64,000 nucleotides of DNA from CAVQUE01 sp046290435. Its GTDB lineage: Bacteria; Actinomycetota; Acidimicrobiia; Acidimicrobiales; UBA8592. The stretch lies in NCBI GenBank assembly GCA_046290435.1, contig JBKAGO010000032.1, forward strand, positions 186,001 through 250,000, in the 5' to 3' direction. The notes under the pieces were generated by a model. The model made no database searches, was not told the DNA's origin, and saw nothing but the letters and a program-made list of their open reading frames with translations. Below, in pieces: positions 41,624 through 51,743 of this stretch. The stretch's first letter is position 1, and every line of letters starts with the position of its first letter. The position numbers were made by a program, and so were the translations under genes.

Positions 41624-42943
41624 ATGACCGATACCGCAGACCAGCAGGCACCGATCTTCGATCCGACGATCCGAACCCCCGAGATGGAGATGGCCGAGAT
41701 CGGGGCCGGTGCCCCGCGGGCGGCGGATCTCTCGATCGACGAGATCAACCCGCTGAACCCTCACCTGTTCAGGGAAGACCGCTATCAGGAATACTTCGCG
41801 CGCCTGCGAGCCGAGGACCCGGTGCACCTCAACGAGATCGAGACGGCCGGGCGCTACTGGTCGGTCACCAGGTACGACGACGTTCGCGCCGTCGACGGCG
41901 ACTGGCACACGTTCTCGTCCGAGCTCGGCATCACCGTGGGCCTCCGACCCACCGCCGAGGTCGCAGCCCAGGCGGCACGGCTGCAGTCGTTCATCTCGAT
42001 GGACCCGCCCCGCCACACCGAGCAGCGCAAGACGGTGCGGGCCGTGTCGGCACCGAGCAACCTGCGCAACCTCGAGCCGTTGATCCGCGAGCGCACGATC
42101 GACGTGCTCGAGTCGCTTCCCGTCGGCGAGCCCTTCGACTGGGTCGACACCGTGTCGGTCGAGCTCACCACCTTGATGTTGGCGACGCTGTTCGACTTCC
42201 CGCTCGAGGACCGCCGCAAGCTGACCCGTTGGTCCGACATCACCTTCGCCGTGCCGGCACCCGGCGGGATCGTCGAGAGCCAACAGCAGAAGATCGACGA
42301 GATCCTCGAGTGCGTCGCCTACTTCGAACGCCTGTGGGAGCTCCGCCGGGAGAACCCGGGTTCGGACCTGGTCTCGATGCTGGTCCACGGCGAAGCCACC
42401 CGCGACATGCCCACCATGGCCCACCTGGGCAACCTGTTGCTGTTGATCATCGGCGGCAACGACACCACCCGCAACACCATGTCGGGCAGCGTGTACGGCC
42501 TCAACAAGTTCCCGGACCAGTACGACAAGCTCATCGCGAACCCCGAACTGATCCCGAAGATGGTCCCCGAGATCATCCGGTGGCAGACGCCGCTGTCGTA
42601 CATGCGCCGGACCGCCACCCGCGACTGCGAACTCGGCGGCAAGCAGATCCTCGAGAACGACCAGGTGATCATGTGGTACGCCTCGGCCAACCGCGACGAG
42701 GAGATGTTCGCCGACGCCGACGCCATCGACATCGAACGCCACAACGCCGACCGGCAGCTGGCCTTCGGGTACGGCATCCACTTCTGCATGGGCAGCCGCC
42801 TGGCCGAGCTGCAGCTGCGGGTGCTGTGGGAGGAGATCCTGGCCCGATTCGAGCGGATCGAGGTCCAGGCCGAGCCCCAGCGGACCCTGTCGTCGTTCGT
42901 GCACGGCTACACCGAGCTTCCGGTGGTGGTCACCCGCCGCTGA
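41624..42943 (+). CDS. Cytochrome P450
   Basis: A 439-residue bacterial P450. Landmarks: the I-helix oxygen-activation motif GGNDTT at 277-282, ExxR at Glu316-Arg319 (EIIRW), and heme-ligand Cys388 in FGYGIHFCMG. The overall length and the I-helix text GGNDTTRN resemble the CYP125/CYP142-like and linalool-hydroxylase-like groups that act on terpenes or steroid side chains; this is only a family-level hint. ATG 41624 has GAGGAG about 8 nt upstream and is preferred to the open frame 48 nt earlier. No ferredoxin or ferredoxin reductase gene is adjacent, so electrons must come from elsewhere. It converges on selD with 26 nt between stops. Confidence 0.96.
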   Translation: MTDTADQQAPIFDPTIRTPEMEMAEIGAGAPRAADLSIDEINPLNPHLFREDRYQEYFARLRAEDPVHLNEIETAGRYWSVTRYDDVRAVDGDWHTFSSELGITVGLRPTAEVAAQAARLQSFISMDPPRHTEQRKTVRAVSAPSNLRNLEPLIRERTIDVLESLPVGEPFDWVDTVSVELTTLMLATLFDFPLEDRRKLTRWSDITFAVPAPGGIVESQQQKIDEILECVAYFERLWELRRENPGSDLVSMLVHGEATRDMPTMAHLGNLLLLIIGGNDTTRNTMSGSVYGLNKFPDQYDKLIANPELIPKMVPEIIRWQTPLSYMRRTATRDCELGGKQILENDQVIMWYASANRDEEMFADADAIDIERHNADRQLAFGYGIHFCMGSRLAELQLRVLWEEILARFERIEVQAEPQRTLSSFVHGYTELPVVVTRR

Positions 42944-42969
42944 GGCCGATCGCCGGCCCGCGGCGCCGG

Positions 42970-44010
<1,041 letters not shown>

Positions 44011-44040
44011 AGTGGTCCTCGCGTCGGCCGATCGGGCCAC

Positions 44041-44046
44041 ACGGTA
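44041..44046 (-). promoter_or_regulatory. -10 element for selD
   Basis: TACCGT on the minus strand lies about 30 nt before GTG 44010. It fits TANNNT and gives a short leader that contains the GAGGA ribosome site. Confidence 0.4.
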
Positions 44047-44074
44047 CCCGGGGCCGAGTACCCGCGCGACGAGC

Positions 44075-44080
44075 TACCGT
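44075..44080 (+). promoter_or_regulatory. Leaderless -10 element of senA
   Basis: TACCGT lies 6 nt before ATG 44087, and no Shine-Dalgarno sequence is present, so senAB is predicted to be leaderless. The selD -10 on the other strand is the same hexamer, within a 76-nt shared region. Confidence 0.5.
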
Positions 44081-44086
44081 CGAACC

Positions 44087-45382
44087 ATGCAGCTGTCCGA
44101 ATGGGTCGACGACGAGGCGCTCGCCGGCTGGGTTCACGACGCGACCGATCGGCTGATCGCCGGGGTCGGCGACTTCGACGACGACGACCCCCGCTGGATG
44201 GGCCCGTACCTGCCGATCGTCAACCCCCCGATCTGGGAGCTCGCGCACGTCGCATGGTTCGCCGAGTGGTTCGTGCTGCGCCAACTCCACGGCCGGGCGC
44301 CACTACTCGACGACGTCGACGAGCGCTACGACTCCGCCAAGGTCGGTCATCGCACCCGCTGGAAGCTCCGCCACCCCGAACCGGCCGTCGTCATCGACTA
44401 CGTGCGGCGAGTCGCCGACGAGTTGGTGGACGTGGTGCGCGACGACCGGGGCCTCGACTCCACCGCTGCGTACGTGGCGTACGCGGTGATGCATCACGAT
44501 GCCCACGGCGAGGCCCTCACCTACACCCGCCAGACCCTCGGGTGGGGCCCGTACGCCGTGGGCTCCCACGCGGCGCCTCCCGCCGAACCCATCAGCCGCG
44601 ACCGTCCGGTCGACGGTGGGGCCTACGTCATCGGAGCATCACGCACGCAGCCTTTCGTGATGGACAACGAGAAGTGGGCGCACCCCGTCGAGCTCGCTGA
44701 CTTCTCGATGGCCGTCGCGCCGGTCACCGTCGCCGAGTACGCCGCGTTCGTCGACGACGGCGCCTACCGCGACGACCGGCTCTGGCATCCCGACGGGCTC
44801 GCGTGGCGGTCCTCTGAGGCCGTCGATGCTCCTGCGTACTGGCGGCGCGGCGCCGACGGGTGGGAGCGACGCATCGGGACGGGTTGGCACCCCGTCGCGG
44901 CACACGGCGATCACCCGATGGTGCACGTCAGCTGGTGGGAGGCCGACGCCTACTGCACCTGGAGCGGACGTCGCCTCCCCACCGAGGCCGAGTGGGAGGT
45001 CGCCGCCACCACCGGGGCCGACGGCGAGCGACGGACGTGGTTCCCGTGGGGCGAGCGCGATCCCCGACCCGGGGAGGCGGCCCTCGACGGCGCCACCGCG
45101 GGCACGGTCCCGGTGGGCGCATTCGCCGACGGCGACGGACCCTGGGGGCACCGCCAACTCATCGGCAACGTGTGGGAGTGGACCTCGTCGACGTTCCTCC
45201 CCTACCCCCACTTCGAGCCCGACGCCTACCGCGACAACTCCGAGCCCTGGTTCGGCACCCGCAAGGTCCTGCGCGGCGGCTCGTGGGCCACCCGCAACCG
45301 GTACGTCCGCTCGACGTACCGCAACTACTTCACGCCGGATCGGCGGGACGTGTTCGCGGGTTTCCGCACCTGCGCCCGTTGA
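44087..45382 (+). CDS. senA: Selenoneine synthase SenA (EgtB-like non-heme iron enzyme)
   Basis: A 431-residue relative of the ergothioneine sulfoxide synthase EgtB: an N-terminal DinB-like four-helix domain (about 1-165) plus a C-terminal SUMF1/FGE-like domain (about 175-430; WHPVAAHGDHPMVHVSWWEADAYC, LPTEAEWEVAA, GNVWEWTSSTF, VLRGGSWATRNRYVRSTYRNYF). Iron ligands fit the family: His54 (WELAHVAWF) and His136-x3-His140-x-Glu142 (HHDAHGE). The FGE cysteine pair is absent, so it is not a sulfatase maturase. SenA forms the C-Se bond between hercynine and a selenosugar (Kayrouz et al. 2022). The assignment rests on context: senB overlaps it, and selD is divergent next door. No EgtD-type hercynine synthase is in the window. 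ATG 44087 follows TACCGT by 6 nt. Confidence 0.88.
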   Translation: MQLSEWVDDEALAGWVHDATDRLIAGVGDFDDDDPRWMGPYLPIVNPPIWELAHVAWFAEWFVLRQLHGRAPLLDDVDERYDSAKVGHRTRWKLRHPEPAVVIDYVRRVADELVDVVRDDRGLDSTAAYVAYAVMHHDAHGEALTYTRQTLGWGPYAVGSHAAPPAEPISRDRPVDGGAYVIGASRTQPFVMDNEKWAHPVELADFSMAVAPVTVAEYAAFVDDGAYRDDRLWHPDGLAWRSSEAVDAPAYWRRGADGWERRIGTGWHPVAAHGDHPMVHVSWWEADAYCTWSGRRLPTEAEWEVAATTGADGERRTWFPWGERDPRPGEAALDGATAGTVPVGAFADGDGPWGHRQLIGNVWEWTSSTFLPYPHFEPDAYRDNSEPWFGTRKVLRGGSWATRNRYVRSTYRNYFTPDRRDVFAGFRTCAR

Positions 45383-46389
45383 CCTCGATCGTCGTCGCCG
45401 CCCCCATCCGGCCGACTGCACAGTCGGGCAACGACATCACCGCAGCCCGCTGGGCGCAGCACCTGACCGGGCTCGGCCATCACGTGCGCATCGTGGCCGT
45501 CGACGAACGGAGCGGCCCCACCGGCGACGACCTCGGTGTGCTCGACTCCGCCGACGTCCTGGTGGCGCTGCACGCACGCCGATCGGCAGCGGTCGTCCGC
45601 TGGTGGCGGAGCCGCCCGGACCGTCGCCCGCTGGTGGTCGGACTGACCGGCACCGACCTCTACGTCGACATGCCCGACGATTCCTCGGCGATGGCGAGCG
45701 TCGAGGACGCCGATGCCCTCATCGTGCTCCAGCGGTGTGCGGTGGATCGCCTGAGCGGTCTGCGCCCGGCATGGGGCGCCAAGGCCCGCGTGGTACATCA
45801 GTCGATCGATCCGGCGACGGTGCCGCCGCGGCGACTTCCCGCCGGCGAGTTCCGGGTGGTGGTGCTGGCCCATCTCCGGGAGATCAAGGATCCGCTGCTC
45901 GCAGCTCGCGCCGTCCGGCTGCTGGATCCGTCGAGTCGTGTCCGGGTCCATCACGGCGGCGGAGCGCTCGACCACGGCTGGGCGACCACGGCCGCAGCAG
46001 CGGCGGCCGGCAACCCCCGCTGGGTGTGGCACGGCGAACTGGCCCGATCGGCAGCGATGGAGTTGCTGGCGACGGCGCACGTGCTGGCCTGCACGTCTGT
46101 CGCCGAGGGCGGGGCCAACGTCGTCACCGAGGCAATCGCAGTCGGCGTCCCGGTGATCGGCACGAGGATCGACGGCAACACCGGGCTCCTCGGCAACGAT
46201 CACCCGGGGCTGGTGCCCGTCGGCGACGAACGAGCGCTCAGCGTTCTGCTGCATCGGCTCGAGACCGACCCGGCCGAGCTGGCCCAACTCCAGCAGCGCA
46301 CCGATGCCCTGGCCCCGATCGCCGATCCGACCACCGAGCGTCGTGCGCTCGCGGACCTGCTGGCCTCCCTCCCCGCACCGCGCCCCTGA
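45379..46389 (+). CDS. senB: Selenosugar synthase SenB (glycosyltransferase-like)
   Basis: A 336-residue GT-B-type protein of the SenB family (earlier known, as I recall, only as the TIGR04348 glycosyltransferase family). SenB joins selenophosphate to a UDP-amino sugar to give the selenosugar used by SenA. The SenB-like features are the GNDITAARWAQHLTGLGHHV opening (canonical GNRxTAxRWA), VGLTGTDLYVDMP, LIVLQ, the VLAHLREIKDPLLAARAV turn, and a C-terminal nucleotide-sugar block with EGGANVVTEAIAVGVPVIGT. The start is TTG 45379, which overlaps the senA stop by 4 nt (TTGA), so the two are translationally coupled. It ends 8 nt before the convergent ppsA stop. Only sequence and context support the role; the sugar donor is taken from the published pathway. 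Confidence 0.9.
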   Translation: MTSIVVAAPIRPTAQSGNDITAARWAQHLTGLGHHVRIVAVDERSGPTGDDLGVLDSADVLVALHARRSAAVVRWWRSRPDRRPLVVGLTGTDLYVDMPDDSSAMASVEDADALIVLQRCAVDRLSGLRPAWGAKARVVHQSIDPATVPPRRLPAGEFRVVVLAHLREIKDPLLAARAVRLLDPSSRVRVHHGGGALDHGWATTAAAAAAGNPRWVWHGELARSAAMELLATAHVLACTSVAEGGANVVTEAIAVGVPVIGTRIDGNTGLLGNDHPGLVPVGDERALSVLLHRLETDPAELAQLQQRTDALAPIADPTTERRALADLLASLPAPRP

Positions 46390-46397
46390 GGTACCAG

Positions 46398-48839
46398 TCA
46401 GCGGTGCTTCTCGGCGTCGGCGACGTGGTTCTTCACCCGGAGGAAGCTGTCCGGCGATACCGAGATCGAATCGATCCCCGCGCCGACCAGGAATCCCGCG
46501 AACTCGGGATCGTCGCTCGGGCGCTGGCCGCACAGCCCGACCTTCGTGTCACAGGCGTGGGCGGTGTCGATGAGGCTGGTGATGCTCTTGGTCACCGCCG
46601 GGTTGCGCTCGTCGAAGAGGTCCGACAACCGCTCGGAGTCGCGGTCGACGCCCAGGACCAGCTGGGTGAGGTCGTTGGTGCCGATGGAGAACCCGTCGAA
46701 ACGCTCGGCGAACGCATCGGCCAGGACGATGTTGGCCGGGATCTCCGCCATCACGTACACGGCCAGGCCGTTGTCCCCACGCCGCAGACCGTTGTCCGCC
46801 ATGGCCTGCAGGACCCGGTCTGCTTCGTCGGTCGTTCGGCAGAACGGGATCATCACCACGACGTTGTCGAGCCCGATGGTGTTGCGCACCCGGGCCATCG
46901 CGGCGCATTCGAGCGCGAAGCCCGCTGCGTAGTCGGGGTGGGCGTATCGGCTGGCTCCGCGCCAGCCCAGCATCGGGTTCTCCTCGCCGGGCTCGAACGC
47001 TTCGCCCCCGAGGAGGCGGGCGTATTCGTTGGTCTTGAAGTCGCTCATCCGGACGATGACGGGTTTGGGCCACCACGCCGCGGCGATACGGGCGACGCCG
47101 TCGGCCAGCCGCTCGACGAAGAACGCCGCCTTGTCGTCGTAGCCGACGGTGAGCTCGTCGATGCGGGCGCGCACATCCTCGTCGAGGTCGTCGTAGCCGA
47201 GCAGGGCCATCGGGTGGGCCTTGATGTGGTTGTTGATCACGAACTCCATCCGCGCCAACCCCACGCCGTCGGCAGGCAGGCGCCACCAACGGAACGCAGC
47301 CGACGGGTCCGCCAGGTTGACCATGATCTCGGTGTCGGTGTCGGGCACCTCGTCCAGGTCGATGTCCTCGGCCGTGAACGCGAGCTCGCCGTCGTACACG
47401 TGGCCGGTCTCGCCTTCCGCGCACGACACCGTGACCAGAGCGTCGTCCTCGAGCCGGCGGGTTGCGTCGCCCGCACCAACGATGGCGGCGACGCCGAGCT
47501 CACGGCTGACGATCGCCGCATGCGAGGTCCGGCCGCCGTGGTCGGTGACGATGGCCGCAGCCTTCTTCATGATCGGTTCCCAGTCCGGGTCGGTGGCTCC
47601 GGTGACGAGCACCTCGCCTTCACGGAACTGGTCGATGTCGGCTGCGCTGGCCAGCCGGCGGACCGTGCCGGCGGCGATGGCCTCGCCGATGGCCAGGCCC
47701 GACACCAGCGGTTCGTCGGGCCGTTCGTCGAGTCTGAAGGACCGCAGCACCCCGGTGGCCTTCTGCGCCTGCACCGTCTCGGGGCGGGCCTGCACGATGA
47801 ACAGCTCGCCGCTCTCGCCGTCCTTGGCCCATTCGATGTCCATCGCGTGGCCGTAGTGGTCCTCGATGGTCACCGCCCAGCGGGCCAGCCGGCAGATCTC
47901 GTCGTCGTCGAGGACGAACACCGTCCGCTCGTCGTCGGTGGTATCCACCGTCTCGGTCGGATCGTCGGTCGGGGAACCGTCGCTGCGGTAGACGATCTTG
48001 GTCTCCTTCGAGCCGAGCGTCTTCGACACGACCGGGATCACGCCGTCGCGGTCGAGCAGCGGCTTGAACACCAGGTACTCGTCGGGATCGACGAGCCCCC
48101 CGACGACCGATTCGCCGAGACCGAGCGCAGCGTTGATCAACACGGTCCGGGGAAAGCCGCTGTCGGTGTCGATGGTGAACATCACCCCCGCACCGGCGGT
48201 GTCGGAGCGCACCATCTCCTGCACGCCGACCGACAAGGCGACCTCGCGGTGATCGAAGCCGTGGTGTTCGCGATAGCTGATGGCACGGTCGGTGAACAAC
48301 GATGCGTAGCAGCGTCTGGTGGCCTCGAGCAGCGCGTCGATGCCCACGATGTTCAAGAACGTGTCCTGTTGCCCCGCGAAGCTGGCCTCGGGCAGGTCCT
48401 CGGCCGTGGCACTGCTGCGCACGGCGACGTCGACCTCGCCGCGGCCGAGTCGCTCACAGAACTCGTCGTAGGCACCGCGTATGGCGTCGTCCACCTCGTC
48501 CGGGAAATCGGATCGGAGGAAGGCCTCGCGGATGGACTCGCCGACCACGGCGAGCTCGGCTCCGCCGTGGAGCTCGTCGATGCGATCCGCGATGTGGTCT
48601 TCCAGATCGTTCGCGTCGAGAAAGGCCCGATACGCCGCCGCCGTGGTGGCGAAGCCGCCCGGCACCCGGATCCCGCGATCGGCGAGGTTCTGGATCATCT
48701 CGCCCAGGGATGCATTCTTGCCGCCGACCTGGTCGACGTCGGTGTTGGTCATCTCGTCCAGCCGACGCACGAGCGCCGGCCTCTCCGTGGCGACACCGCC
48801 CGACTCTTCGTCGTCTCGACCCTGTCCTGCTTCGCTCAT
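46398..48839 (-). CDS. ppsA: Phosphoenolpyruvate synthase
   Basis: An 813-residue PEP synthase (pyruvate + ATP + water to PEP + AMP + phosphate). The three domains follow the family order: an N-terminal ATP-grasp/PPDK nucleotide domain (about 20-360, with GGKNASLGEMI and VRSSATAEDLPEASFAGQQDTFLN), the central swivelling phosphohistidine domain with catalytic His440 (TDHGGRTSHAAIVSRE), and the C-terminal TIM barrel (about 480-813) ending with Cys770 in VGLCGQRPS. It runs gluconeogenesis or anaplerosis from pyruvate. ATG 48839 has AGGAGG 7 nt upstream. It lies 78 nt downstream of a cation ATPase on the same strand. The neighbourhood of PDH, an ADP-forming-type ligase and Usp proteins suggests a link to energy stress. 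Confidence 0.96.
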   Translation of the reverse strand: MSEAGQGRDDEESGGVATERPALVRRLDEMTNTDVDQVGGKNASLGEMIQNLADRGIRVPGGFATTAAAYRAFLDANDLEDHIADRIDELHGGAELAVVGESIREAFLRSDFPDEVDDAIRGAYDEFCERLGRGEVDVAVRSSATAEDLPEASFAGQQDTFLNIVGIDALLEATRRCYASLFTDRAISYREHHGFDHREVALSVGVQEMVRSDTAGAGVMFTIDTDSGFPRTVLINAALGLGESVVGGLVDPDEYLVFKPLLDRDGVIPVVSKTLGSKETKIVYRSDGSPTDDPTETVDTTDDERTVFVLDDDEICRLARWAVTIEDHYGHAMDIEWAKDGESGELFIVQARPETVQAQKATGVLRSFRLDERPDEPLVSGLAIGEAIAAGTVRRLASAADIDQFREGEVLVTGATDPDWEPIMKKAAAIVTDHGGRTSHAAIVSRELGVAAIVGAGDATRRLEDDALVTVSCAEGETGHVYDGELAFTAEDIDLDEVPDTDTEIMVNLADPSAAFRWWRLPADGVGLARMEFVINNHIKAHPMALLGYDDLDEDVRARIDELTVGYDDKAAFFVERLADGVARIAAAWWPKPVIVRMSDFKTNEYARLLGGEAFEPGEENPMLGWRGASRYAHPDYAAGFALECAAMARVRNTIGLDNVVVMIPFCRTTDEADRVLQAMADNGLRRGDNGLAVYVMAEIPANIVLADAFAERFDGFSIGTNDLTQLVLGVDRDSERLSDLFDERNPAVTKSITSLIDTAHACDTKVGLCGQRPSDDPEFAGFLVGAGIDSISVSPDSFLRVKNHVADAEKHR

Positions 48840-48917
48840 CGGTCTTCCTCCTCGTCGGGTGGTCGTTGCTCGGGAACTCCTCGGGCGCCGGCCATTGCCG
48901 GCCTCCGCACCGGATGC

Positions 48918-51644
48918 TCACCCCGCATGGCGCTGCCGGTACACCAGTCGGGCCAGCTCGCTCAGCACCAGCAACGTCGAGGCGGCACCGGCGGCGATGG
49001 CCCAGTCCGCGGGACCCAGCGGTGTCGTCCCGAAGAAGTCGGCGAGGGGGCCGACCTGAACCACTGCGACCTGCAGTGCCGTGACCGACACGAGGGCGAT
49101 CCACAGCGCCGGGTTGGTGAGCGTGCGGCGGGAGAAGACGGTGTGCCAGCCGTTGCGGACGTTGACGGCGTTGACCACCTGGAACAGCACGAACGTCGTG
49201 AAGGCCATCGTGGTGTCGGTGTCGTCGTCGCGGGTGGCGGCGAACACGATGAGCGTGATGGTCGCCATCCACCCGCCGAGCACCAGCAAGGTCACGATGC
49301 GGCGGGTGTCGAGGATGTGGGCGTCGGGGTCCCGGGGAGGGCGGCGCATGACATCGGGTGCCGGTGGATCCGCTCCCAACGCCATGGCGGGCGGTCCATC
49401 CATGATGAGGTTGACCCACAACACCTGCAGGGGCGTGAACGGGGTGGGGAGGCCGATGATCCGGGCGACGAGGATCGTCGTCAGCGCGGCGAGGTTCGTC
49501 GCCAGGTTGAACCGGACGAAGGTGATGATGTTGTCGAAGATCGACCGGCCCCGCCGGATGGCACGCACGATGGTCTCGAGCCGGTCATCGGTCAGCACCA
49601 CGTCGCCCGCCTCCTTGGCGACCTCGGTGCCACGCTGGCCCATGGCGATGCCCACGTCGGCACCCTGGAGGGCGGCGGCGTCGTTGACCCCGTCTCCCGT
49701 CATGGCCACGATGTGGCCGTTCTGGGCCAGCGCCTCGATGAGGCGGACCTTGTGCTGGGGGTCGACCCGGGCGAACACCCCGATGTCGGCGATGCGAGCA
49801 GCGAGCTGCTCATCGTCGAGCTCGTCGAGTTCGGTGCCCTCGATGACGTCGCCTTCGATGCCGAGACGTTCGGCGATGGCCTTGGCCGTCAGCGCGTGAT
49901 CGCCGGTCACCATCTTCACGTCGATGCCCGCCTCGTGTGCCTCGGCGATCGCTCCCGCCGCCTCCTGGCGCGGTGGGTCCTCCATGCCGACGAACCCCTC
50001 GAGACGCAGCTCGTGCACCACTTCGGCGAGCTCGTCCTCGGTCGCGCCCGCTGCAGGACGGTCGCAGGTGCGTCTGGCGAGCGCGAGGACGCGCAACCCC
50101 TCGCTGGTGAGCTCCTCGACCTTGCTGTCGAGCTCGGCACGACGGTCCTCGTCGAGGGGTTCCTCGTCGTCGGGGCCGGCAATGGTCGAGCAGAGGTCGA
50201 GGACCACCCCTGGCGCTCCCTTGACCAGCAGGTGCGTGGTGGCATCGCCGTTCGCTCCACCGGCGTCGTGGAACGTCGCCATGTACTTACGGTCCGAGTT
50301 GAACGGCACCTCGGCAATTCGCGGCAGGGTCTCGTCGAGGTCGCTGCGGGCGAGTCCCGCCTTGCGGGCCAGCACCAGCATGGCCCCTTCGGTCGGGTCG
50401 CCGTCGACCTCGTCGTCCTCGACGTCGGCGTCGTTGCAGAGGGCCGCGACCTCGAACGCCGAACGGGGCGGCTCGCCCTCGCCCTCGCCATCGTCGGTGG
50501 CCGTGATCTCACCCTCGCTGCGGTAGCCCTCGCCGCTCACGTCGAACCGGCGGCCGTGGGCGTGCAGGACCCGGACCGTCATCTGGTTCACGGTCAACGT
50601 TCCGGTCTTGTCGGTGCAGATAACCGTCGTGGCGCCCAGCGTGTGGATCGAGTTGAGGTTCTCGATGATGGCACCGCGCTTGGCCATCGCCCGGACGCCG
50701 AGGGCCAACGTGACGGTGACGATGGCCGGCAGGCCCTCGGGGATCGACGCAACGGCCAGGACGACGCCGTCGATGAGCGCATCGCCGAACGAATCGCCCC
50801 GCAGCATGGCCACGCCGACGACAGCGGCCGCCGCCACCAGAGCCACCGATGCGAGCTTTGTCGCAAGCGTCTCGAGACGCTTCTCGAGAGGCGACTGGCG
50901 GTCCTCGGTCGCGTGCATCTGGGCCGAGACCTTGCCCATCTCGGTGTCCATGCCGGTGCGGGTCACGATCATCTGCGGCGTGCCGCGCACGATGGTCGTT
51001 CCCATGAAGAGCTCGCTGGCACGGTCCCCCAGCGGGACCCCGTCGTCGACCGGCTCGACCTGCTTGTCCACCGGCGTGGATTCGCCCGTCAACGTCGATT
51101 CGTCGACCGCGAGGTCGTCGGCATGTCGGAGCCGGCCGTCGGCCGGGACCCGGATCCCGCTCTCGAGCAGGACGACGTCGCCAGGGACGATCTCCGAGGC
51201 GTCGATCTCGCGTTCCTCTCCCTCGCGACGCACGACCGCCGTGAAGGTCAGCATCTCCTGCAGCGCCGCCATGCTCTTCTGGGCACGGAACTCCTGCACG
51301 AAGCCGAGCACACCGTTGATCATCAGCACGGCTGCGATGACCACGGCGTCGCGTACTTCGCCGACGACCCCGGCGACCGTGGCGGCCCCGATGAGGAGCA
51401 GGATCAGCGGGCTCTTGAACTGCTCGAGGAAGAGCCTCCATGCAGGGTCGCGGGCAATGCGTTCGATCTGATTGGGGCCGTGCTCGTCGACACGTTGTTC
51501 CGCCTCGCCGTCGGAAAGTCCTCGGTCGGGGTCGACACCGAACTCGTCCGCGACCCGTTCGACCGGCTCCGAACCCCAGGATCTCCGGCTCTGTTGGTCT
51601 GAACCCTTCGCTGTTCCCGTCGACCGGTCCTGTGTCTTCACCAC
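48918..51644 (-). CDS. Cation-translocating P-type ATPase (P2A/SERCA-like)
   Basis: A 908-residue P-type ATPase. The N-terminal cation ATPase domain is followed by the actuator domain with TLTGES (about 184-189), the phosphorylation motif DKTGT at Asp345 and a long nucleotide-binding domain. The hinge reads MTGDGVNDAAAL, and there are about ten membrane helices. The PEGLP motif in helix 4 (ASIPEGLPAIVTVTLALG) resembles Ca2+-type P2A pumps and the mycobacterial CtpF group; the ion could be Ca2+, Mn2+ or Na+ and cannot be fixed from sequence. GTG 51644 is the first in-frame start. It is followed by ppsA and preceded on the same strand by the dehydrogenase operon. Confidence 0.94.
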   Translation of the reverse strand: MVKTQDRSTGTAKGSDQQSRRSWGSEPVERVADEFGVDPDRGLSDGEAEQRVDEHGPNQIERIARDPAWRLFLEQFKSPLILLLIGAATVAGVVGEVRDAVVIAAVLMINGVLGFVQEFRAQKSMAALQEMLTFTAVVRREGEEREIDASEIVPGDVVLLESGIRVPADGRLRHADDLAVDESTLTGESTPVDKQVEPVDDGVPLGDRASELFMGTTIVRGTPQMIVTRTGMDTEMGKVSAQMHATEDRQSPLEKRLETLATKLASVALVAAAAVVGVAMLRGDSFGDALIDGVVLAVASIPEGLPAIVTVTLALGVRAMAKRGAIIENLNSIHTLGATTVICTDKTGTLTVNQMTVRVLHAHGRRFDVSGEGYRSEGEITATDDGEGEGEPPRSAFEVAALCNDADVEDDEVDGDPTEGAMLVLARKAGLARSDLDETLPRIAEVPFNSDRKYMATFHDAGGANGDATTHLLVKGAPGVVLDLCSTIAGPDDEEPLDEDRRAELDSKVEELTSEGLRVLALARRTCDRPAAGATEDELAEVVHELRLEGFVGMEDPPRQEAAGAIAEAHEAGIDVKMVTGDHALTAKAIAERLGIEGDVIEGTELDELDDEQLAARIADIGVFARVDPQHKVRLIEALAQNGHIVAMTGDGVNDAAALQGADVGIAMGQRGTEVAKEAGDVVLTDDRLETIVRAIRRGRSIFDNIITFVRFNLATNLAALTTILVARIIGLPTPFTPLQVLWVNLIMDGPPAMALGADPPAPDVMRRPPRDPDAHILDTRRIVTLLVLGGWMATITLIVFAATRDDDTDTTMAFTTFVLFQVVNAVNVRNGWHTVFSRRTLTNPALWIALVSVTALQVAVVQVGPLADFFGTTPLGPADWAIAAGAASTLLVLSELARLVYRQRHAG

Positions 51645-51743
51645 GCCATTCGTCTCTTCACCGTCGATGACCGTGCTCGGATCATCGGTACCCCGGTCGG
51701 TGACCCGGCAATCCTCGCGAGCAGCCCCGTGAGGCTCCTGTGA

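Noticed and set aside
42944..42969. GC-rich pairing between the P450 and selD stops as a terminator
   Set aside because: The stem is only about 5 bp and occurs by chance in such GC-rich DNA.
44087..45382. EgtB (ergothioneine) instead of SenA as the name
   Set aside because: The adjacent SenB-type gene with TTGA overlap and the divergent selD point to selenoneine; no ergothioneine partner gene is in the window. It remains the main alternative if phylogeny disagrees.
44826..51602. Plus-strand open frame of about 2258 codons across senB, ppsA and the P-type ATPase
   Set aside because: It is the opposite-strand shadow of recognised genes in GC-rich DNA; its translation is Gly/Val/Asp-rich with no family signatures.
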